From: Salinimicrobium nanhaiense
Lineage (GTDB): Bacteria; Bacteroidota; Bacteroidia; Flavobacteriales; Flavobacteriaceae
Reading direction: 5' to 3'
NCBI GenBank assembly: GCA_012038135.1
Contig: JAAVJQ010000015.1
Coordinates: 1 to 64,000 of the forward strand
DNA: 64,000 nt
Shown here: positions 1 through 9,039 of the stretch, one piece after another
How positions within the stretch are numbered: the first letter of the stretch is position 1
How the letters are laid out: every line of letters begins with the position of its first letter
Program-made: the position numbers and the translations under genes
The notes under the pieces: generated by a model
The model's input: the letters and a program-made list of their open reading frames with translations, nothing else
The model's database searches: none
Told to the model about the DNA's origin: nothing

Positions 1-84
1 TCTCAATGATACCAAGTAATCAATGCATGCTTGCTCCGATTTAAACATTTCTTCAAATTCCATTTGGTCTGCTGGATATTTCAT
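1..84 (-). CDS. Transposase N-terminus, IS1595/ISXO2-like (partial, runs off window)
   Basis: Twenty-eight codons from ATG at 84 to the window edge, with no stop. The residues match the conserved N-terminus of ISXO2-like transposases: a short lead peptide, an FEEMF-type segment, a cysteine, and a Y-L-x-x-L-R motif that normally precedes the W-P-x-G-F-x-C-P-x-C zinc ribbon. The DDE-type catalytic part would lie outside the window. The gene is co-oriented with valS and downstream of it, with about 70 nt between its start and the valS stop. That gap probably holds the IS inverted repeat and promoter. Confidence 0.6.
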   Translation of the reverse strand, partial: MKYPADQMEFEEMFKSEQACIDYLVSLR

Positions 85-125
85 TCCATAAAGATAAAAC
101 TTTACGGGAGATGATCAGATACCCC
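1..125 (-). mobile_element. Left-edge fragment of an IS1595/ISXO2-like insertion sequence
   Basis: On the minus strand an ATG at 84 opens a reading frame that runs off the window edge (28 codons). Its product begins MKYPADQMEFEEMFKSEQ and continues with ACIDYLVSLR, the usual start of IS1595-family (ISXO2-like) transposases, which carry an acidic/aromatic lead-in and a C-(I/F)-x-Y-L-x-x-L-R segment before a zinc ribbon. Outside the start codon, the minus strand from about 125 downward reads GGGGTATCTGATCATC, which could be the terminal inverted repeat. The element would end about 30 bp beyond the valS stop. Only one end is visible, so family, completeness and target duplication cannot be settled. 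The family call rests on a short peptide. Confidence 0.6.
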
Positions 126-155
126 ATTTAAAATTTTATCCTTGATCTTAATCCT

Positions 156-2786
156 TTACGAGAGGGCTTTCAGGCTTGCCTGGATCGCCTCGATCTTTGC
201 TTCGGCATCAGCTTTCTTTTGCTGTTCGATTTCTACCACTTTTGCAGGAGCGCCACTCACAAAGCGTTCATTAGAAAGTTTCTTTTCAACTGAAGCCAGA
301 AATCCGCGGGTATAGTTGAGTTCTTCCTCCAGTTTGGCTTTTTCGGCTTCGACATCAACTGCACCGGCTACAGGAATAAAATAATCATTGGACTTTACCC
401 TGAAAGATAAAGCTCCCTGTACCTGTTGATCTGTATAAGAAAGCGTGGAGATATTTCCTAATTTTTCAATCACCGGATCAAAGGTTTTTGCAGCATTTTC
501 ATTGTTCATCACCTGCAGCTCGATCTGATCCTTAAACGAAATGTTCTTTTCTTTCCTGATGCTTCTTATTCCCGAAATAACTTCAGAAGCAATGGAGAAT
601 TCTTCAATAAGAGAAGCATCAAAATCTGCCATTTTTGGCCAGGTAGCAATGATCAGTGCTTCTTTCTCAGTTCGGGATTTCATCGACTGCCAGATCTCTT
701 CAGAAATAAAAGGCACAAAAGGATGAAGGATCTTTAAATTCTCCTCCAGGATCTCTGTTACGGCCTCATACGTGCTGCGGTCCATTGGCTGCCCAAAAGC
801 GGGTTTTACCATCTCCAGGAACCAGGAGCAGTAGTCATCCCAAACCAGCTTATAAGTGGCCATCAAAGCATCACTAATGCGGTATTTTTTATAGTTGTCA
901 TCGATCTCCCGCAGCGTCTTCTGAAATTTTGCTTTAAACCAATCCACAGCTATTTTAGCTGATTGCGGCTGAGAAACTTCATCTGAAACTTCCCATGAAT
1001 TCACCAGCTTGAAGGAATTCCAGATCTTATTCACGAAGGCACCTCCCTGCTTACAAAGATCTTCATCAAACATAAGATCATTTCCGGCAGGTGAACTTAA
1101 AAGCATTCCCACTCTAACTCCATCGGCCCCATAAGCGTCGATCAATCCAAGTGGATCGGGAGAATTACCCAGGGATTTTGACATTTTTCGGCGTTGCTTA
1201 TCGCGAACAATTCCGGTAAGGTAAACGTTGTTGAAAGGTTTTTGATCCCTGTATTCATAACCGGCAATGATCATACGTGCTACCCAGAAAAATAATATTT
1301 CAGGCGCGGTTACAAGATCATTTGTGGGATAGTAATAATTGATCTCTTTGTTATCAGGTTCCAGAATTCCGTTGAAAACTGAAATAGGCCACAACCATGA
1401 AGAGAACCATGTATCGAGAGCATCTTTATCCTGCGTCAGGGATTCGGCAGTAAGAGAGCTGTTTCCGGTCTTTTCACGGGCCAGCTGTAGCGCTTCTTCT
1501 TTAGTTTCGGCAACTACATAATCTTCCTTGCCATCACCATAGTAAAAGGCCGGAATTTGCTGTCCCCATATCAATTGACGGCTTATGTTCCAGTCCCGAA
1601 CATTTTCCATCCAGTGACGGTAGGTATTGATGAACTTTTCGGGAACCAGGTTTACTTCTTTTTCCAATACTGCATCTAGAGCAGGCTGCGCCAGGTCCTT
1701 CATTTTAAGGAACCACTGGTCGCTTAGCTTTGGCTCGATCACGGCACCTGTTCTCTCACTGGTGCCAATTTTATTTACATGATCTTCGGTCTTGGCAAGG
1801 ATGCCCTTCTCCTGAAGTTCTGCAACGATCTTTTTCCGCGCTTCAAACCTATCCATTCCCTCATAGTGCATTCCAAAGGAATTAAGCGTAGCATCATCAT
1901 TGAAAATGTCTATCACTTTCAGGTTATGCTTATCTCCCAGCACCTTATCATTCTCATCATGCGCCGGAGTAACTTTTAAGCATCCGGTTCCAAACTCCAT
2001 ATCCACGTACTCGTCCTCAATGATTGGGATTACCCGCTCGCACAAAGGCACTATGGCTTTTTTACCTTTTAGATGGGTAAAGCGCTCATCATTGGGGTTA
2101 ATACAAATCGCAGTATCTCCAAGGATGGTTTCGGGCCTGGTGGTGGCGATTGTGAGACTGTCTTCTGTTCCCTCGATTTTATACTGAAGGTAATAGAGAT
2201 GCCCCTGCCGCTCCTGGTAGATCACCTCTTCATCTGAAAGTGTGGTCTTAGCTTCAGGATCCCAGTTAACCATTCGGTAACCCCGGTAGATATGACCTTT
2301 CTTGTACAGATCTACGAAAACCTTAATGACCGAAGCAGACATCTCATCATCCATGGTGAACTTTGTACGTTCCCAGTCACAGGAAGCTCCCAATTTCTTA
2401 AGTTGTTCAAGGATAATTCCGCCATGCTTATGCGTCCATTCCCAGGCGTGTTCCAAAAATTCCTCCCGTGAAAGATCATTTTTGTCAATCCCTTCAGCTC
2501 TAAGTTTGGCAACAACCTTAGCTTCTGTAGCGATAGAAGCATGATCTGTTCCCGGTACCCAACAAGCATTGTAGCCCTGCAACCTGGCACGACGAATCAA
2601 TACATCCTGAATGGTATTATTGAGCATGTGTCCCATGTGCAGCACCCCGGTAACATTCGGCGGCGGAATAACTATGGTATACGGCTCTCTTTCATCAACT
2701 TCAGAATGAAAATAGCCGTTCTTCATCCAGTAGTCATACCACTTGTTTTCGACTTCCCGGGCTATGTATTTTGATGCTTCAGACAT
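156..2786 (-). CDS. valS: Valyl-tRNA synthetase
   Basis: Class I aminoacyl-tRNA synthetase of 876 aa, normal length for bacterial ValS, charging tRNA-Val in the cytoplasm. The HIGH signature is HMGH at residues 50-53 after PPPNVTGVL, and KMSKS is at 534-538. Between them lies the CP1 editing domain that deacylates Thr-tRNA-Val, with its T-T-R-P-E-T motif. After the anticodon-binding domain the protein ends in a charged coiled-coil arm ([12 protein letters not shown] to the end), typical of ValS. The open frame extends upstream to 2921, but the start at 2786 is chosen because [20 protein letters not shown] begins the family and a promoter element CAAAAGTA (TACTTTTG on the gene strand) sits at 2816-2823, inside the longer frame. 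An insertion sequence lies immediately downstream. Confidence 0.97.
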   Translation of the reverse strand: MSEASKYIAREVENKWYDYWMKNGYFHSEVDEREPYTIVIPPPNVTGVLHMGHMLNNTIQDVLIRRARLQGYNACWVPGTDHASIATEAKVVAKLRAEGIDKNDLSREEFLEHAWEWTHKHGGIILEQLKKLGASCDWERTKFTMDDEMSASVIKVFVDLYKKGHIYRGYRMVNWDPEAKTTLSDEEVIYQERQGHLYYLQYKIEGTEDSLTIATTRPETILGDTAICINPNDERFTHLKGKKAIVPLCERVIPIIEDEYVDMEFGTGCLKVTPAHDENDKVLGDKHNLKVIDIFNDDATLNSFGMHYEGMDRFEARKKIVAELQEKGILAKTEDHVNKIGTSERTGAVIEPKLSDQWFLKMKDLAQPALDAVLEKEVNLVPEKFINTYRHWMENVRDWNISRQLIWGQQIPAFYYGDGKEDYVVAETKEEALQLAREKTGNSSLTAESLTQDKDALDTWFSSWLWPISVFNGILEPDNKEINYYYPTNDLVTAPEILFFWVARMIIAGYEYRDQKPFNNVYLTGIVRDKQRRKMSKSLGNSPDPLGLIDAYGADGVRVGMLLSSPAGNDLMFDEDLCKQGGAFVNKIWNSFKLVNSWEVSDEVSQPQSAKIAVDWFKAKFQKTLREIDDNYKKYRISDALMATYKLVWDDYCSWFLEMVKPAFGQPMDRSTYEAVTEILEENLKILHPFVPFISEEIWQSMKSRTEKEALIIATWPKMADFDASLIEEFSIASEVISGIRSIRKEKNISFKDQIELQVMNNENAAKTFDPVIEKLGNISTLSYTDQQVQGALSFRVKSNDYFIPVAGAVDVEAEKAKLEEELNYTRGFLASVEKKLSNERFVSGAPAKVVEIEQQKKADAEAKIEAIQASLKALS

Positions 2787-2815
2787 ACTTTGGTGCGGTT
2801 TTTGGAATATCTGGG

Positions 2816-2823
2816 CAAAAGTA
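2816..2823 (-). promoter_or_regulatory. Promoter -7 element of valS
   Basis: TACTTTTG on the minus strand is a perfect match to the Bacteroidota -7 consensus TAnnTTTG. It lies 30 nt upstream of the chosen valS ATG. No clear -33 TTG is seen at the expected distance. It argues against the longer valS frame. Confidence 0.5.
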
Positions 2824-2871
2824 ATTATAACTTCAGGATTATAAAAGGCGAACCGGTGGATTGCCATTTTA

Positions 2872-2904
2872 TTTGCGGGAATAAGCAGATAAATCTTATC
2901 TTTA
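2872..2904 (+). promoter_or_regulatory. Promoter of the DUF1573 gene
   Basis: TTTG at 2872-2875 and TATCTTTA at 2897-2904 (one mismatch to TAnnTTTG) are separated by 21 nt, as in Bacteroidota sigma-ABfr promoters. The ATG follows 23 nt later. The divergent valS promoter lies about 50 nt away. Confidence 0.5.
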
Positions 2905-2927
2905 CAATTCTGATAAACCAAAAGACT

Positions 2928-3299
2928 ATGAAAAAATTAATTGCAATTGCCATCTTCGTTTTTGCGGGTTTTGCAGTACAGGCGCAGGAAACTGCCAGGA
3001 TCGAATTTAAGTCGGAAGTGATCGACTATGGCGAAATACAGAAAGGAAGTGACGGGGTTCGCGTTTTTGAATTTACCAATACAGGTAATGTTCCATTGGT
3101 GATCACCGATGTTACTTCAAGCTGCGGATGTACTATTCCGGAAAAACCGAAAGATCCTATTGCTCCAGGAGAATCTGGTGAGATCAAGGTAAAATATGAC
3201 ACTAGCAGGGTTGGGCCAATTAGAAAAACAGTAACTGTTTATTCTAACGCCGATGTTCCTGCGAAATCCATCAAGATCAAAGGAAAAGTTCTTGAGTAG
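2928..3299 (+). CDS. Secreted DUF1573 domain protein
   Basis: A 123-aa protein with an N-terminal signal peptide ([20 protein letters not shown], cleavage after AQA or AQ). The rest is one DUF1573 beta-sandwich: F-x-x-x-x-I-D-Y-G-x-I-x-x-G near residues 25-40, F-x-N-T-G-x-x-P-L-V-I, then T-S-S-C-G-C-T and P-G-x-x-G-x-I-x-V-x-Y-D. This family is very common in Bacteroidota and exported; the Cys-Gly-Cys pair is characteristic but no enzymatic role is established. The frame continues upstream, but the signal peptide and promoter fix the start at 2928. The gene stands alone, divergent from valS, and ends at a strong terminator shared with the next, convergent gene. Confidence 0.9.
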   Translation: MKKLIAIAIFVFAGFAVQAQETARIEFKSEVIDYGEIQKGSDGVRVFEFTNTGNVPLVITDVTSSCGCTIPEKPKDPIAPGESGEIKVKYDTSRVGPIRKTVTVYSNADVPAKSIKIKGKVLE

Positions 3300-3321
3300 G
3301 AATTCAAAAAAGCATTTTTTG

Positions 3322-3350
3322 AAAAGCCTTTCCATTGGAGAGGCTTTTTT
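3322..3350. terminator. Bidirectional intrinsic terminator
   Basis: AAAAGCCTTTCC and GGAGAGGCTTTT form a hairpin with a 3-nt loop, with T-runs on both strands. It separates the converging DUF1573 and PDZ-protein genes; the stop codon of the latter overlaps its edge. Confidence 0.8.
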
Positions 3351-4660
3351 TATGGCTCCTTCAGTTTAAACTCAAAGGTGAGGGTTCTACCGTTTCGTAG
3401 AACTTCCATCTTAATACTTGCCCCTTCTTTAGAAGAAAACAGGTCCACAAAGTCGTCCAGTTCCAACTTATATGCATTACGCCCATTCACCCTGGTGACC
3501 TCATCCCCCACCTGCAGCCCCGCTATTAAAGCCGGAGAATTATTTCGCAGGCGTGCTATTTGAAAAGCCGGTTTCAGTTCAAATTTTTTATAGAAGGCAG
3601 GTTCCATGATAAGTATATTGTCTTCTTCGTTGTTGCTTATCTTCGGAACTCTCTGGTATGACTCAATTACTGTAAACCCACTGTGTTCCAGGACAATTCC
3701 GCTCATGTCAAAGTGAAATTTCTCATCAAACCGTTTATTTTTTTTAAGATAAAGCGCTTTGCCCTCATAATCGAAAACAAGATGAAATCTTCGCATGATC
3801 TCACTCCCAATACTGCCGTTACGGGCGTAATAAGTTTGTAGACCTTCTACAGAAAGACTGTCCGGAAATGATGTTGTCACTTCGCCAAGCGTATTATCTC
3901 CCAATGTTATAGAAGTCACTCTTCCCCTTCTTCCTGTCACGTCTCCTGAAAGTCCCAAACCAAGGAAATCCGGAAAGGATCTGTGGGGAATATAAATATT
4001 AGTGCTGTCCGGAAAAAGCCATAGCGCATCGCTGAGTCCGTTATCCAGCAGCAGGGTGGCAAAGGCAGGTTTTTCATCAATTTCCAGCCTGGTGCTTATA
4101 TAGGGCTTTTCCTGATGAAACTGCAGCGGCAATTTATCATAACCCCTCAACTTTTTATAAAACCGCTTGCGATCATGTAACCTGAGAAAGCGACGGGGAT
4201 AATCGATCTCAACAATGAAATCTTTAAACAGATCATACCCAATGATCCCATGTACAGGAACTCCCAATCTTGGAGAAAAATTGATATTATCATCATAGAT
4301 CACAAAGACGGTAAGCGCCTCATTCCGGATCTTTCCAATTTTTAGCTGATTGTCCCGGGAACGAAATGCCTGGATCAAATCTTCCCCTCCCAGACCTCTT
4401 AACTGGATCTTTTCGGAAGGATTGAGCTCTGTAGTATCTTCCTCATCCAGATTAAGTAGCACCGTTGTCTTTACTCCCTTATCTACCAAAAATGAAAGTT
4501 GCAAATCATTTAACTCCACCGGAACTATAATAAGATTGTTCACCAGGTCAAACTTTATTTTGGTGCTTTTCCTTTCATTCTTAATGGTGAAATTTTGCTG
4601 AGAATGAATCATACCTAAGCCTGTAAAAAAAAGCAGAAGAAGCAGCTTCAGTTTAAGCAT
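3350..4660 (-). CDS. Secreted PDZ protein with degenerate retropepsin-like domains
   Basis: A 436-aa exported protein with a signal peptide (to about residue 20, ...GLGMIHSQ). Two aspartyl-protease-like halves follow: the first around residues 50-140, with hydrophobic-hydrophobic-D-K-G-V in place of the catalytic D-T/S-G and a later H-G-I-I-G-Y-D segment, and a second around 205-300 with L-L-L-D-N-G-L. The C-terminal 80 residues form a PDZ domain (LRNNSPALIAGLQVGDEV, then VNG). Flavobacteria encode many such aspartyl protease/PDZ proteins. Here both D-[TS]-G triads are altered to D-K-G and D-N-G, so the protein may not be proteolytic. The gene is monocistronic, convergent with DUF1573 and divergent from the aminotransferase. 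Confidence 0.8.
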   Translation of the reverse strand: MLKLKLLLLLFFTGLGMIHSQQNFTIKNERKSTKIKFDLVNNLIIVPVELNDLQLSFLVDKGVKTTVLLNLDEEDTTELNPSEKIQLRGLGGEDLIQAFRSRDNQLKIGKIRNEALTVFVIYDDNINFSPRLGVPVHGIIGYDLFKDFIVEIDYPRRFLRLHDRKRFYKKLRGYDKLPLQFHQEKPYISTRLEIDEKPAFATLLLDNGLSDALWLFPDSTNIYIPHRSFPDFLGLGLSGDVTGRRGRVTSITLGDNTLGEVTTSFPDSLSVEGLQTYYARNGSIGSEIMRRFHLVFDYEGKALYLKKNKRFDEKFHFDMSGIVLEHSGFTVIESYQRVPKISNNEEDNILIMEPAFYKKFELKPAFQIARLRNNSPALIAGLQVGDEVTRVNGRNAYKLELDDFVDLFSSKEGASIKMEVLRNGRTLTFEFKLKEP

Positions 4661-4702
4661 AACACAGGAATTAGGATGCGATAAAAAATACGAAAAAAAT
4701 GA

Positions 4703-4729
4703 TTGTCACATTTTAATTTCGCAAATTTG
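4703..4729 (+). promoter_or_regulatory. Promoter of the aminotransferase-murB operon
   Basis: TTG at 4703-4705 and CAAATTTG at 4722-4729 (first base differs from TAnnTTTG), 16 nt apart, located 18 nt before the aminotransferase ATG. Confidence 0.45.
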
Positions 4730-4747
4730 TACTCCAAAATGTAAATT

Positions 4748-5938
4748 ATGCCAAGTATTTCAGCAAAAGGGCAGGCAATGCCCGAATCACCAATAAGAAA
4801 ACTCGTTCCTTATGCCGAAGCAGCAATAATAAAAGGACGTACTATTTACCAACTCAACATAGGTCAACCCGATATAAAAACTCCGGCCAAAGCTCTTGCC
4901 GCAGTAAAGAACAACAACATTGAAGTCCTCTCTTACAGCCACTCGGCAGGCTTTGAAAGCTACCGAACAAAACTGGCAGAATACTATCGCAAACACGACA
5001 TCAACATTTCGGCTAATGAACTTATCATTACCACCGGGGGATCTGAAGCTTTGCTTTTTACCATGGGAAGCATTTGTGATGCAGGAGATGAAGTGATCAT
5101 ACCAGAGCCGTTCTATGCAAATTACAATGGATTTGCAACAGCTTCGGGCGTTACTGTCGTACCTGTAAAATCCAAGATCGAAGATAGTTTTGCACTGCCT
5201 TCAATTTCAGAATTTGAGAAGTTGATCACCCCTAATACTAAAGCTATTCTCATCTGCAACCCGGGCAACCCGACAGGATACTTATATTCCAAGGAAGAGA
5301 TCGATCAACTCGCAGCCATAGTAAAGAAACATGACCTCTTCCTTGTGGCAGACGAGGTTTACAGGGAATTTGCATACGATGGAGCCAAACATTTTTCCAT
5401 CATGTCTGTCCCCGGACTGGAACAAAATGCGATCATGATCGATTCTGTTTCCAAACGTTACAGCATGTGCGGGGCAAGGATTGGATGTGTGGTCTCAAAA
5501 AATAAGGAATTCATGGCCACTGCCATGAAGTTTGCCCAGGCGAGGTTAAGCCCACCAACTTTTGCACAAATTGCCAGTGAAGCAGCTTTGGAAACCGAAC
5601 AGGAATATTTTGACGAGGTGATCGAAGAATATACCGCAAGGAGAAATACTTTGGTAAAAGGTCTGGAACAGATCGAAGGCGTGAGAGTAGCGAATCCAAA
5701 AGGAGCTTTTTATTGTATCGCCGAGCTTCCGGTGAAAGATGCCGAAGATTTTGCAAAATGGCTTCTGGAAAGTTTCGAGTTGGATAATGAAACTGTCATG
5801 GTCGCTCCTGCTGCAGGATTTTACTCCACTCCAAATACCGGACTGAACCAGGTAAGGATCGCTTATGTACTTAAGCAAAAAGACCTGCTAAGAGCTATTG
5901 AAATTTTAAAAGCAGCTTTAAAAACCTACAAAGGATAA
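4748..5938 (+). CDS. Class I/II pyridoxal-phosphate aminotransferase
   Basis: A 396-aa fold-type I aminotransferase of the aspartate aminotransferase-like family. Visible landmarks are N-I-G-Q-P-D near the N-terminus, the T-T-G-G-S-E-A phosphate-binding segment, C-N-P-G-N-P-T-G around residue 175, D-E-V-Y-R-E-F, the PLP lysine in S-V-S-K-R-Y-S-M-C-G (about residue 238), and a late V-R-I-A-Y-V segment carrying the carboxylate-binding Arg. The substrate cannot be read from sequence; aspartate or a broad amino acid range is likely. Its TAA stop shares one base with the murB ATG (TAATG), so the two are translationally coupled. Pairing of an aminotransferase with murB appears incidental to cell-wall synthesis. 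Confidence 0.9.
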   Translation: MPSISAKGQAMPESPIRKLVPYAEAAIIKGRTIYQLNIGQPDIKTPAKALAAVKNNNIEVLSYSHSAGFESYRTKLAEYYRKHDINISANELIITTGGSEALLFTMGSICDAGDEVIIPEPFYANYNGFATASGVTVVPVKSKIEDSFALPSISEFEKLITPNTKAILICNPGNPTGYLYSKEEIDQLAAIVKKHDLFLVADEVYREFAYDGAKHFSIMSVPGLEQNAIMIDSVSKRYSMCGARIGCVVSKNKEFMATAMKFAQARLSPPTFAQIASEAALETEQEYFDEVIEEYTARRNTLVKGLEQIEGVRVANPKGAFYCIAELPVKDAEDFAKWLLESFELDNETVMVAPAAGFYSTPNTGLNQVRIAYVLKQKDLLRAIEILKAALKTYKG

Positions 5939-6951
5939 TGCAGGTAATCCCGAATGTTTCTTTAAAGTCATATAACACCTTTGGCATTGATGTTAACGCC
6001 CGCAAGTTTGTGGAAGTCACCAATGTAGAGGAGTTACGCCAGCTGCTAAAAAAGACCTATGCTTCTGAACTTTTTATTTTAGGCGGGGGAAGTAATATGC
6101 TGCTCACTAAGGATGTGGCGCAAACAGTGGTTCACATCAACCTGAAAGGCAAAGAGATACTTGAGGAAACAGAGAATGAAGTTGTAGTGCAGGCAATGGC
6201 CGGGGAAAACTGGCACCAATTTGTGCTCTATTGTATTGAGAAAGATTTCGGAGGCGTTGAAAACCTCTCGTTGATTCCGGGAAATGTTGGAACAACTCCA
6301 ATTCAGAATATAGGGGCTTACGGGGTGGAGATCAAAGACACTTTTGAATCTTGTACCGCACTTGATCTTCAAACTCTGGAACTAATAACTTTTAGCAAAG
6401 AAGATTGTAATTTCGGGTACCGGGATTCTATTTTTAAAAATGAGGCAAAAGGCAAGTACATAATTGTAAGCGTTAGCTTCAGACTTAGTAAAAAGGATCA
6501 TAAGCTGAATACCTCCTACGGATCTATTGATACTTTTCTGGAAGAAAAAGGGATTAGGGAGCCCGGAATTAAAAATATTTCTGAAGCTGTAATAAACATA
6601 CGGCAATCTAAATTGCCCGATCCAAAGGAATTAGGCAACAGCGGAAGTTTCTTTAAAAATCCGGTGGTGCCGAAACCAATGCTGGAAAAACTTCAGAAAG
6701 AATATCCGGAAATGCCATTCTACGTCCTGGATGAGGAACGGGTGAAAATTCCCGCGGGATGGCTCATTGACCGTGCCGGACTCAAAGGCTACAGGGAAGG
6801 CGACGCCGGAGTGCACAAAAAACAAGCCCTGGTCCTGGTAAATTATGGAAACGCAACAGGACAGGAAATTCTGGCACTATCTCAAAAGATCCAAAACAAG
6901 ATCTATGCGATGTTCAGCATTGAAATTACGCCGGAAGTAAATATTTACTAA
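5938..6951 (+). CDS. murB: UDP-N-acetylenolpyruvoylglucosamine reductase
   Basis: A 337-aa cytoplasmic FAD enzyme that reduces UDP-GlcNAc-enolpyruvate to UDP-MurNAc in peptidoglycan synthesis. It begins with the short N-T-F-G-I-D lead of MurB, then the FAD-binding segment I-L-G-G-G-S-N-M-L, S-L-I-P-G-N-V-G-T-T-P-I-Q-N-I-G-A-Y-G, F-G-Y-R-D-S-I-F, and the catalytic-serine loop G-N-S-G-S-F-F-K-N-P. W-L-I-D-R-A-G-L-K-G follows near the C-terminus. Length and motif order fit type I MurB, as in E. coli. It overlaps the preceding aminotransferase stop by one base and is the last gene of the operon. Confidence 0.96.
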   Translation: MQVIPNVSLKSYNTFGIDVNARKFVEVTNVEELRQLLKKTYASELFILGGGSNMLLTKDVAQTVVHINLKGKEILEETENEVVVQAMAGENWHQFVLYCIEKDFGGVENLSLIPGNVGTTPIQNIGAYGVEIKDTFESCTALDLQTLELITFSKEDCNFGYRDSIFKNEAKGKYIIVSVSFRLSKKDHKLNTSYGSIDTFLEEKGIREPGIKNISEAVINIRQSKLPDPKELGNSGSFFKNPVVPKPMLEKLQKEYPEMPFYVLDEERVKIPAGWLIDRAGLKGYREGDAGVHKKQALVLVNYGNATGQEILALSQKIQNKIYAMFSIEITPEVNIY

Positions 6952-7200
6952 AGTTTCAAAAACATTGGTGTCCGGGAAAAGAATCAAGATCGCTGCGCTT
7001 CTAAAACCACTAGCCAAGACCTTTTATTTGGTTTTTGATTCTTAGCAGTTTATTATTATTCTATTTAATCAGAATGGTGAAAATCATCAAAATTTAAAAA
7101 CCACCCCCTATACCTCGAGAAACAACTTCAATCTTAATTTTTTTAAGGATTTACCTGATATCTAATTATTTTAATCTGACAATAAAGTTTCAAAAAGGCA
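6952..7200. other. AT-rich spacer after murB with an inverted-repeat remnant
   Basis: No plausible gene. AAGAATCAA near 6980 and TTGATTCTT near 7036 form the arms of a roughly 70-nt inverted repeat around a GC-richer patch (gatcgctgcgcttct), which looks like a decayed dispersed element. The rest is AT-rich. Confidence 0.4.
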
Positions 7201-7252
7201 AAAAAGAAAGCTGCTTAAAAAGATAATTTTTAAGCAGCTTTCTTTTTTTTAG
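7201..7252. terminator. Strong bidirectional terminator
   Basis: A near-perfect 18-19-bp stem: AAAGAAAGCTGCTTAAAAA pairs with TTTTTAAGCAGCTTTCTTT across a 4-5-nt loop, followed by a T-run on the plus strand and preceded by an A-run that serves the minus strand. It serves murB and the convergent fasciclin gene. Confidence 0.9.
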
Positions 7253-7263
7253 AAGTTCTGTTC

Positions 7264-7890
7264 TTATCCTTCGTTAGAAATAATAACCTCCTTGCTTGGA
7301 TCCCTTGGCAGTAGTACCTTGTCTATAATATAAACCATTCCATTTCCCGCCTGTATAGAATCGGTTATTCTTGCAGATTCCCCGGTGGCACCGGTAAGAA
7401 CCAAAGCATTACCATCAAGGCTTAGCTTTAGGTCTTCCCCCTGTATAGTTGCCAGGTTCAGAGTATCATTCATAGAACGGATCTCTTCTTTTATCGCAGC
7501 AAGATCATCTTCAGATCTAATGATATGATAGGAGATCATTTCCTCATCCTCTATTGCAATCATACTTCCTGTTTCTGTATTTTGACGCACTGTACTAAAT
7601 GCCATATTGGTTGGGGCAAAAATGATCATTTCCCCTTCCATTGTTTCCACAGAATCTTCAACATTCCACGCATTTAGCCCGGTAGCGAAAGTGCTCAGTT
7701 CGGGATTCGCCTCAACAGCATCTATAACATCGTTCATGTTACCGGCAGCCATTTGCCTGTTTTCGAAATCTTCGTCCATAGTTTCTACAGTCTCAATAGT
7801 TTCTGAATCGCGCTCATTATCTTTACATGATGTAAAAGCAATCAGCATTAAGAAACAAATACCTAAAAATTTATTCAGCTTCAAGATCAT
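7264..7890 (-). CDS. Fasciclin (FAS1) domain lipoprotein
   Basis: A 208-aa predicted lipoprotein: the signal peptide ends in I-A-F-T-S-C, giving Cys22 as lipidated residue, followed by an acidic linker. The FAS1 domain spans roughly residues 50-200 and shows F-A-P-T-N-M-A-F (H1 box), Y-H-I-I-R-S and V-Y-I-I-D-K-V-L-L-P (H2-like end). FAS1 domains mediate adhesion or surface interactions; a specific partner cannot be inferred. It lies head-to-tail after a second fasciclin lipoprotein (206 aa) with 146 nt between them, which suggests an old duplication. The strong terminator lies just downstream. Confidence 0.85.
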   Translation of the reverse strand: MILKLNKFLGICFLMLIAFTSCKDNERDSETIETVETMDEDFENRQMAAGNMNDVIDAVEANPELSTFATGLNAWNVEDSVETMEGEMIIFAPTNMAFSTVRQNTETGSMIAIEDEEMISYHIIRSEDDLAAIKEEIRSMNDTLNLATIQGEDLKLSLDGNALVLTGATGESARITDSIQAGNGMVYIIDKVLLPRDPSKEVIISNEG

Positions 7891-8036
7891 AATTGTTTTA
7901 TTTTAATCATTTGGCTACCAATGTATTAAAAAGATAATAAGAAGCCCAAAATTAAGGCATAATCCTTAGTTAAATGAGAAGTTCCTCTATACTACTCGGG
8001 TTAAGAAAAATTTAGGAAAAATAGGGGGTGTTTTCC

Positions 8037-8657
8037 TCATTTCTTTTCAGAAGTCCCGGGCTGTAATACATTATCTATAATATGATATACCCCATAATTT
8101 TCTTCCATGTTTGAGGTTACAATTGCAGCTTTATTACCCAAGACATCTGTCAATATAATTTTCCCTCCTTCTTCTGTAGCCCATATTTTCTCGCCCATTG
8201 CTGTTCTGAACTCAAAACTTCCGTCCTCTGCAGCTTTAATCTGTTCAATTAAATAATCTACTGTCATTTCCCCCTCTACCATGTAATAGCGCATTAGATC
8301 TGCCTGACTTTCTCCAGTTTTGGTACTCCCATCTGGATTGACCTCCTTAGCAGGAATTTTATCATAGGCTGCATTGGAAGGAGCAAAAAAGGTATAGATC
8401 CCTTCATCTCCTTTAAATTTGTCCTCTATGCCGGATCTTTCCAACTGCTCGGTAAAAGAAGTCAGGTCTCCTTCTTCCCTCATTTTAGCTAACATGAAAC
8501 TCCGGGGCATCGGCCTATTCTGTTCATTCACTTCTGCAGTATTTTCTTCCTGAGGAATGATATCGATCTCCGGATCCTGATCTTCCTTTTTATCCTGGCA
8601 GGAGATCAAAAAAAGACTTATTAAAAAAGGAAAAATTTTTATAAAAGTATGATACAT
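8037..8657 (-). CDS. Fasciclin (FAS1) domain lipoprotein
   Basis: A 206-aa predicted lipoprotein with a hydrophobic signal ending L-F-L-I-S-C (lipobox) and a charged linker (QDKKEDQDPEIDIIPQEEN). The FAS1 domain follows: FTEQLERSGIEDKF, then F-F-A-P-S-N-A-A-Y-D, M-R-Y-Y-M-V-E-G, and G-V-Y-H-I-I-D-N-V-L-Q-P at the end. A longer frame begins with TTG at 8684, but the ATG at 8657 gives a proper signal peptide and is preferred. It is transcribed toward the second fasciclin gene; both probably sit on the outer membrane or periplasmic face. Confidence 0.85.
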   Translation of the reverse strand: MYHTFIKIFPFLISLFLISCQDKKEDQDPEIDIIPQEENTAEVNEQNRPMPRSFMLAKMREEGDLTSFTEQLERSGIEDKFKGDEGIYTFFAPSNAAYDKIPAKEVNPDGSTKTGESQADLMRYYMVEGEMTVDYLIEQIKAAEDGSFEFRTAMGEKIWATEEGGKIILTDVLGNKAAIVTSNMEENYGVYHIIDNVLQPGTSEKK

Positions 8658-8797
8658 AGTTATGATTTTTAGGTGTTTATGCAAGTTATTTTTATAAAAA
8701 GCAATTACCCATTAAAGCAGAATAAAATTTAGTTAAAATGTGTTTATACAGCCTTAATTAATTTAGTCATTCCCTTCATATCCTGTCCATTATTGCT

Positions 8798-8805
8798 TAT
8801 TTTTG
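8798..8805 (+). promoter_or_regulatory. -7 promoter element of the small-protein/GT2/sigma operon
   Basis: TATTTTTG is a perfect TAnnTTTG match, 15 nt before the ATG at 8821. No TTG was seen at the -33 distance. Confidence 0.5.
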
Positions 8806-8820
8806 TACAAACTTTTGAAT

Positions 8821-9027
8821 ATGGAACTTGTATTGATCACCATAGTTTTATTAGGCCTTGCGTTTGCCGGGATCGCTATTAAGATCTGGGGTAAAAAAGA
8901 TGGGAAATTCAGTGGTACCTGCGCCAGCCAGAGCCCTTTTTTGAATAAAGAAGGAGAAGCATGCAGCTACTGCGGAAAATTGCCCGATGAAGCCAAAGAT
9001 TGCGACCAACCACAAACGGTAAAATAA
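8821..9027 (+). CDS. Small single-pass membrane protein with Cys motif
   Basis: A 68-aa protein: one N-terminal transmembrane helix (MELVLITIVLLGLAFAGIAI) followed by a basic patch and a short soluble tail with G-T-C-A-S-Q, then C-S-Y-C-G-K and a further cysteine. The four cysteines could bind metal or form disulfides. An upstream TTG at 8803 would fall inside the promoter element, so the ATG at 8821 is used. I recognise it only as a small membrane protein found next to GT2 and sigma genes in flavobacteria; function unknown. Twelve nt separate it from the glycosyltransferase, so they are likely one operon. Confidence 0.7.
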   Translation: MELVLITIVLLGLAFAGIAIKIWGKKDGKFSGTCASQSPFLNKEGEACSYCGKLPDEAKDCDQPQTVK

Positions 9028-9039
9028 TACCTGCAATAA

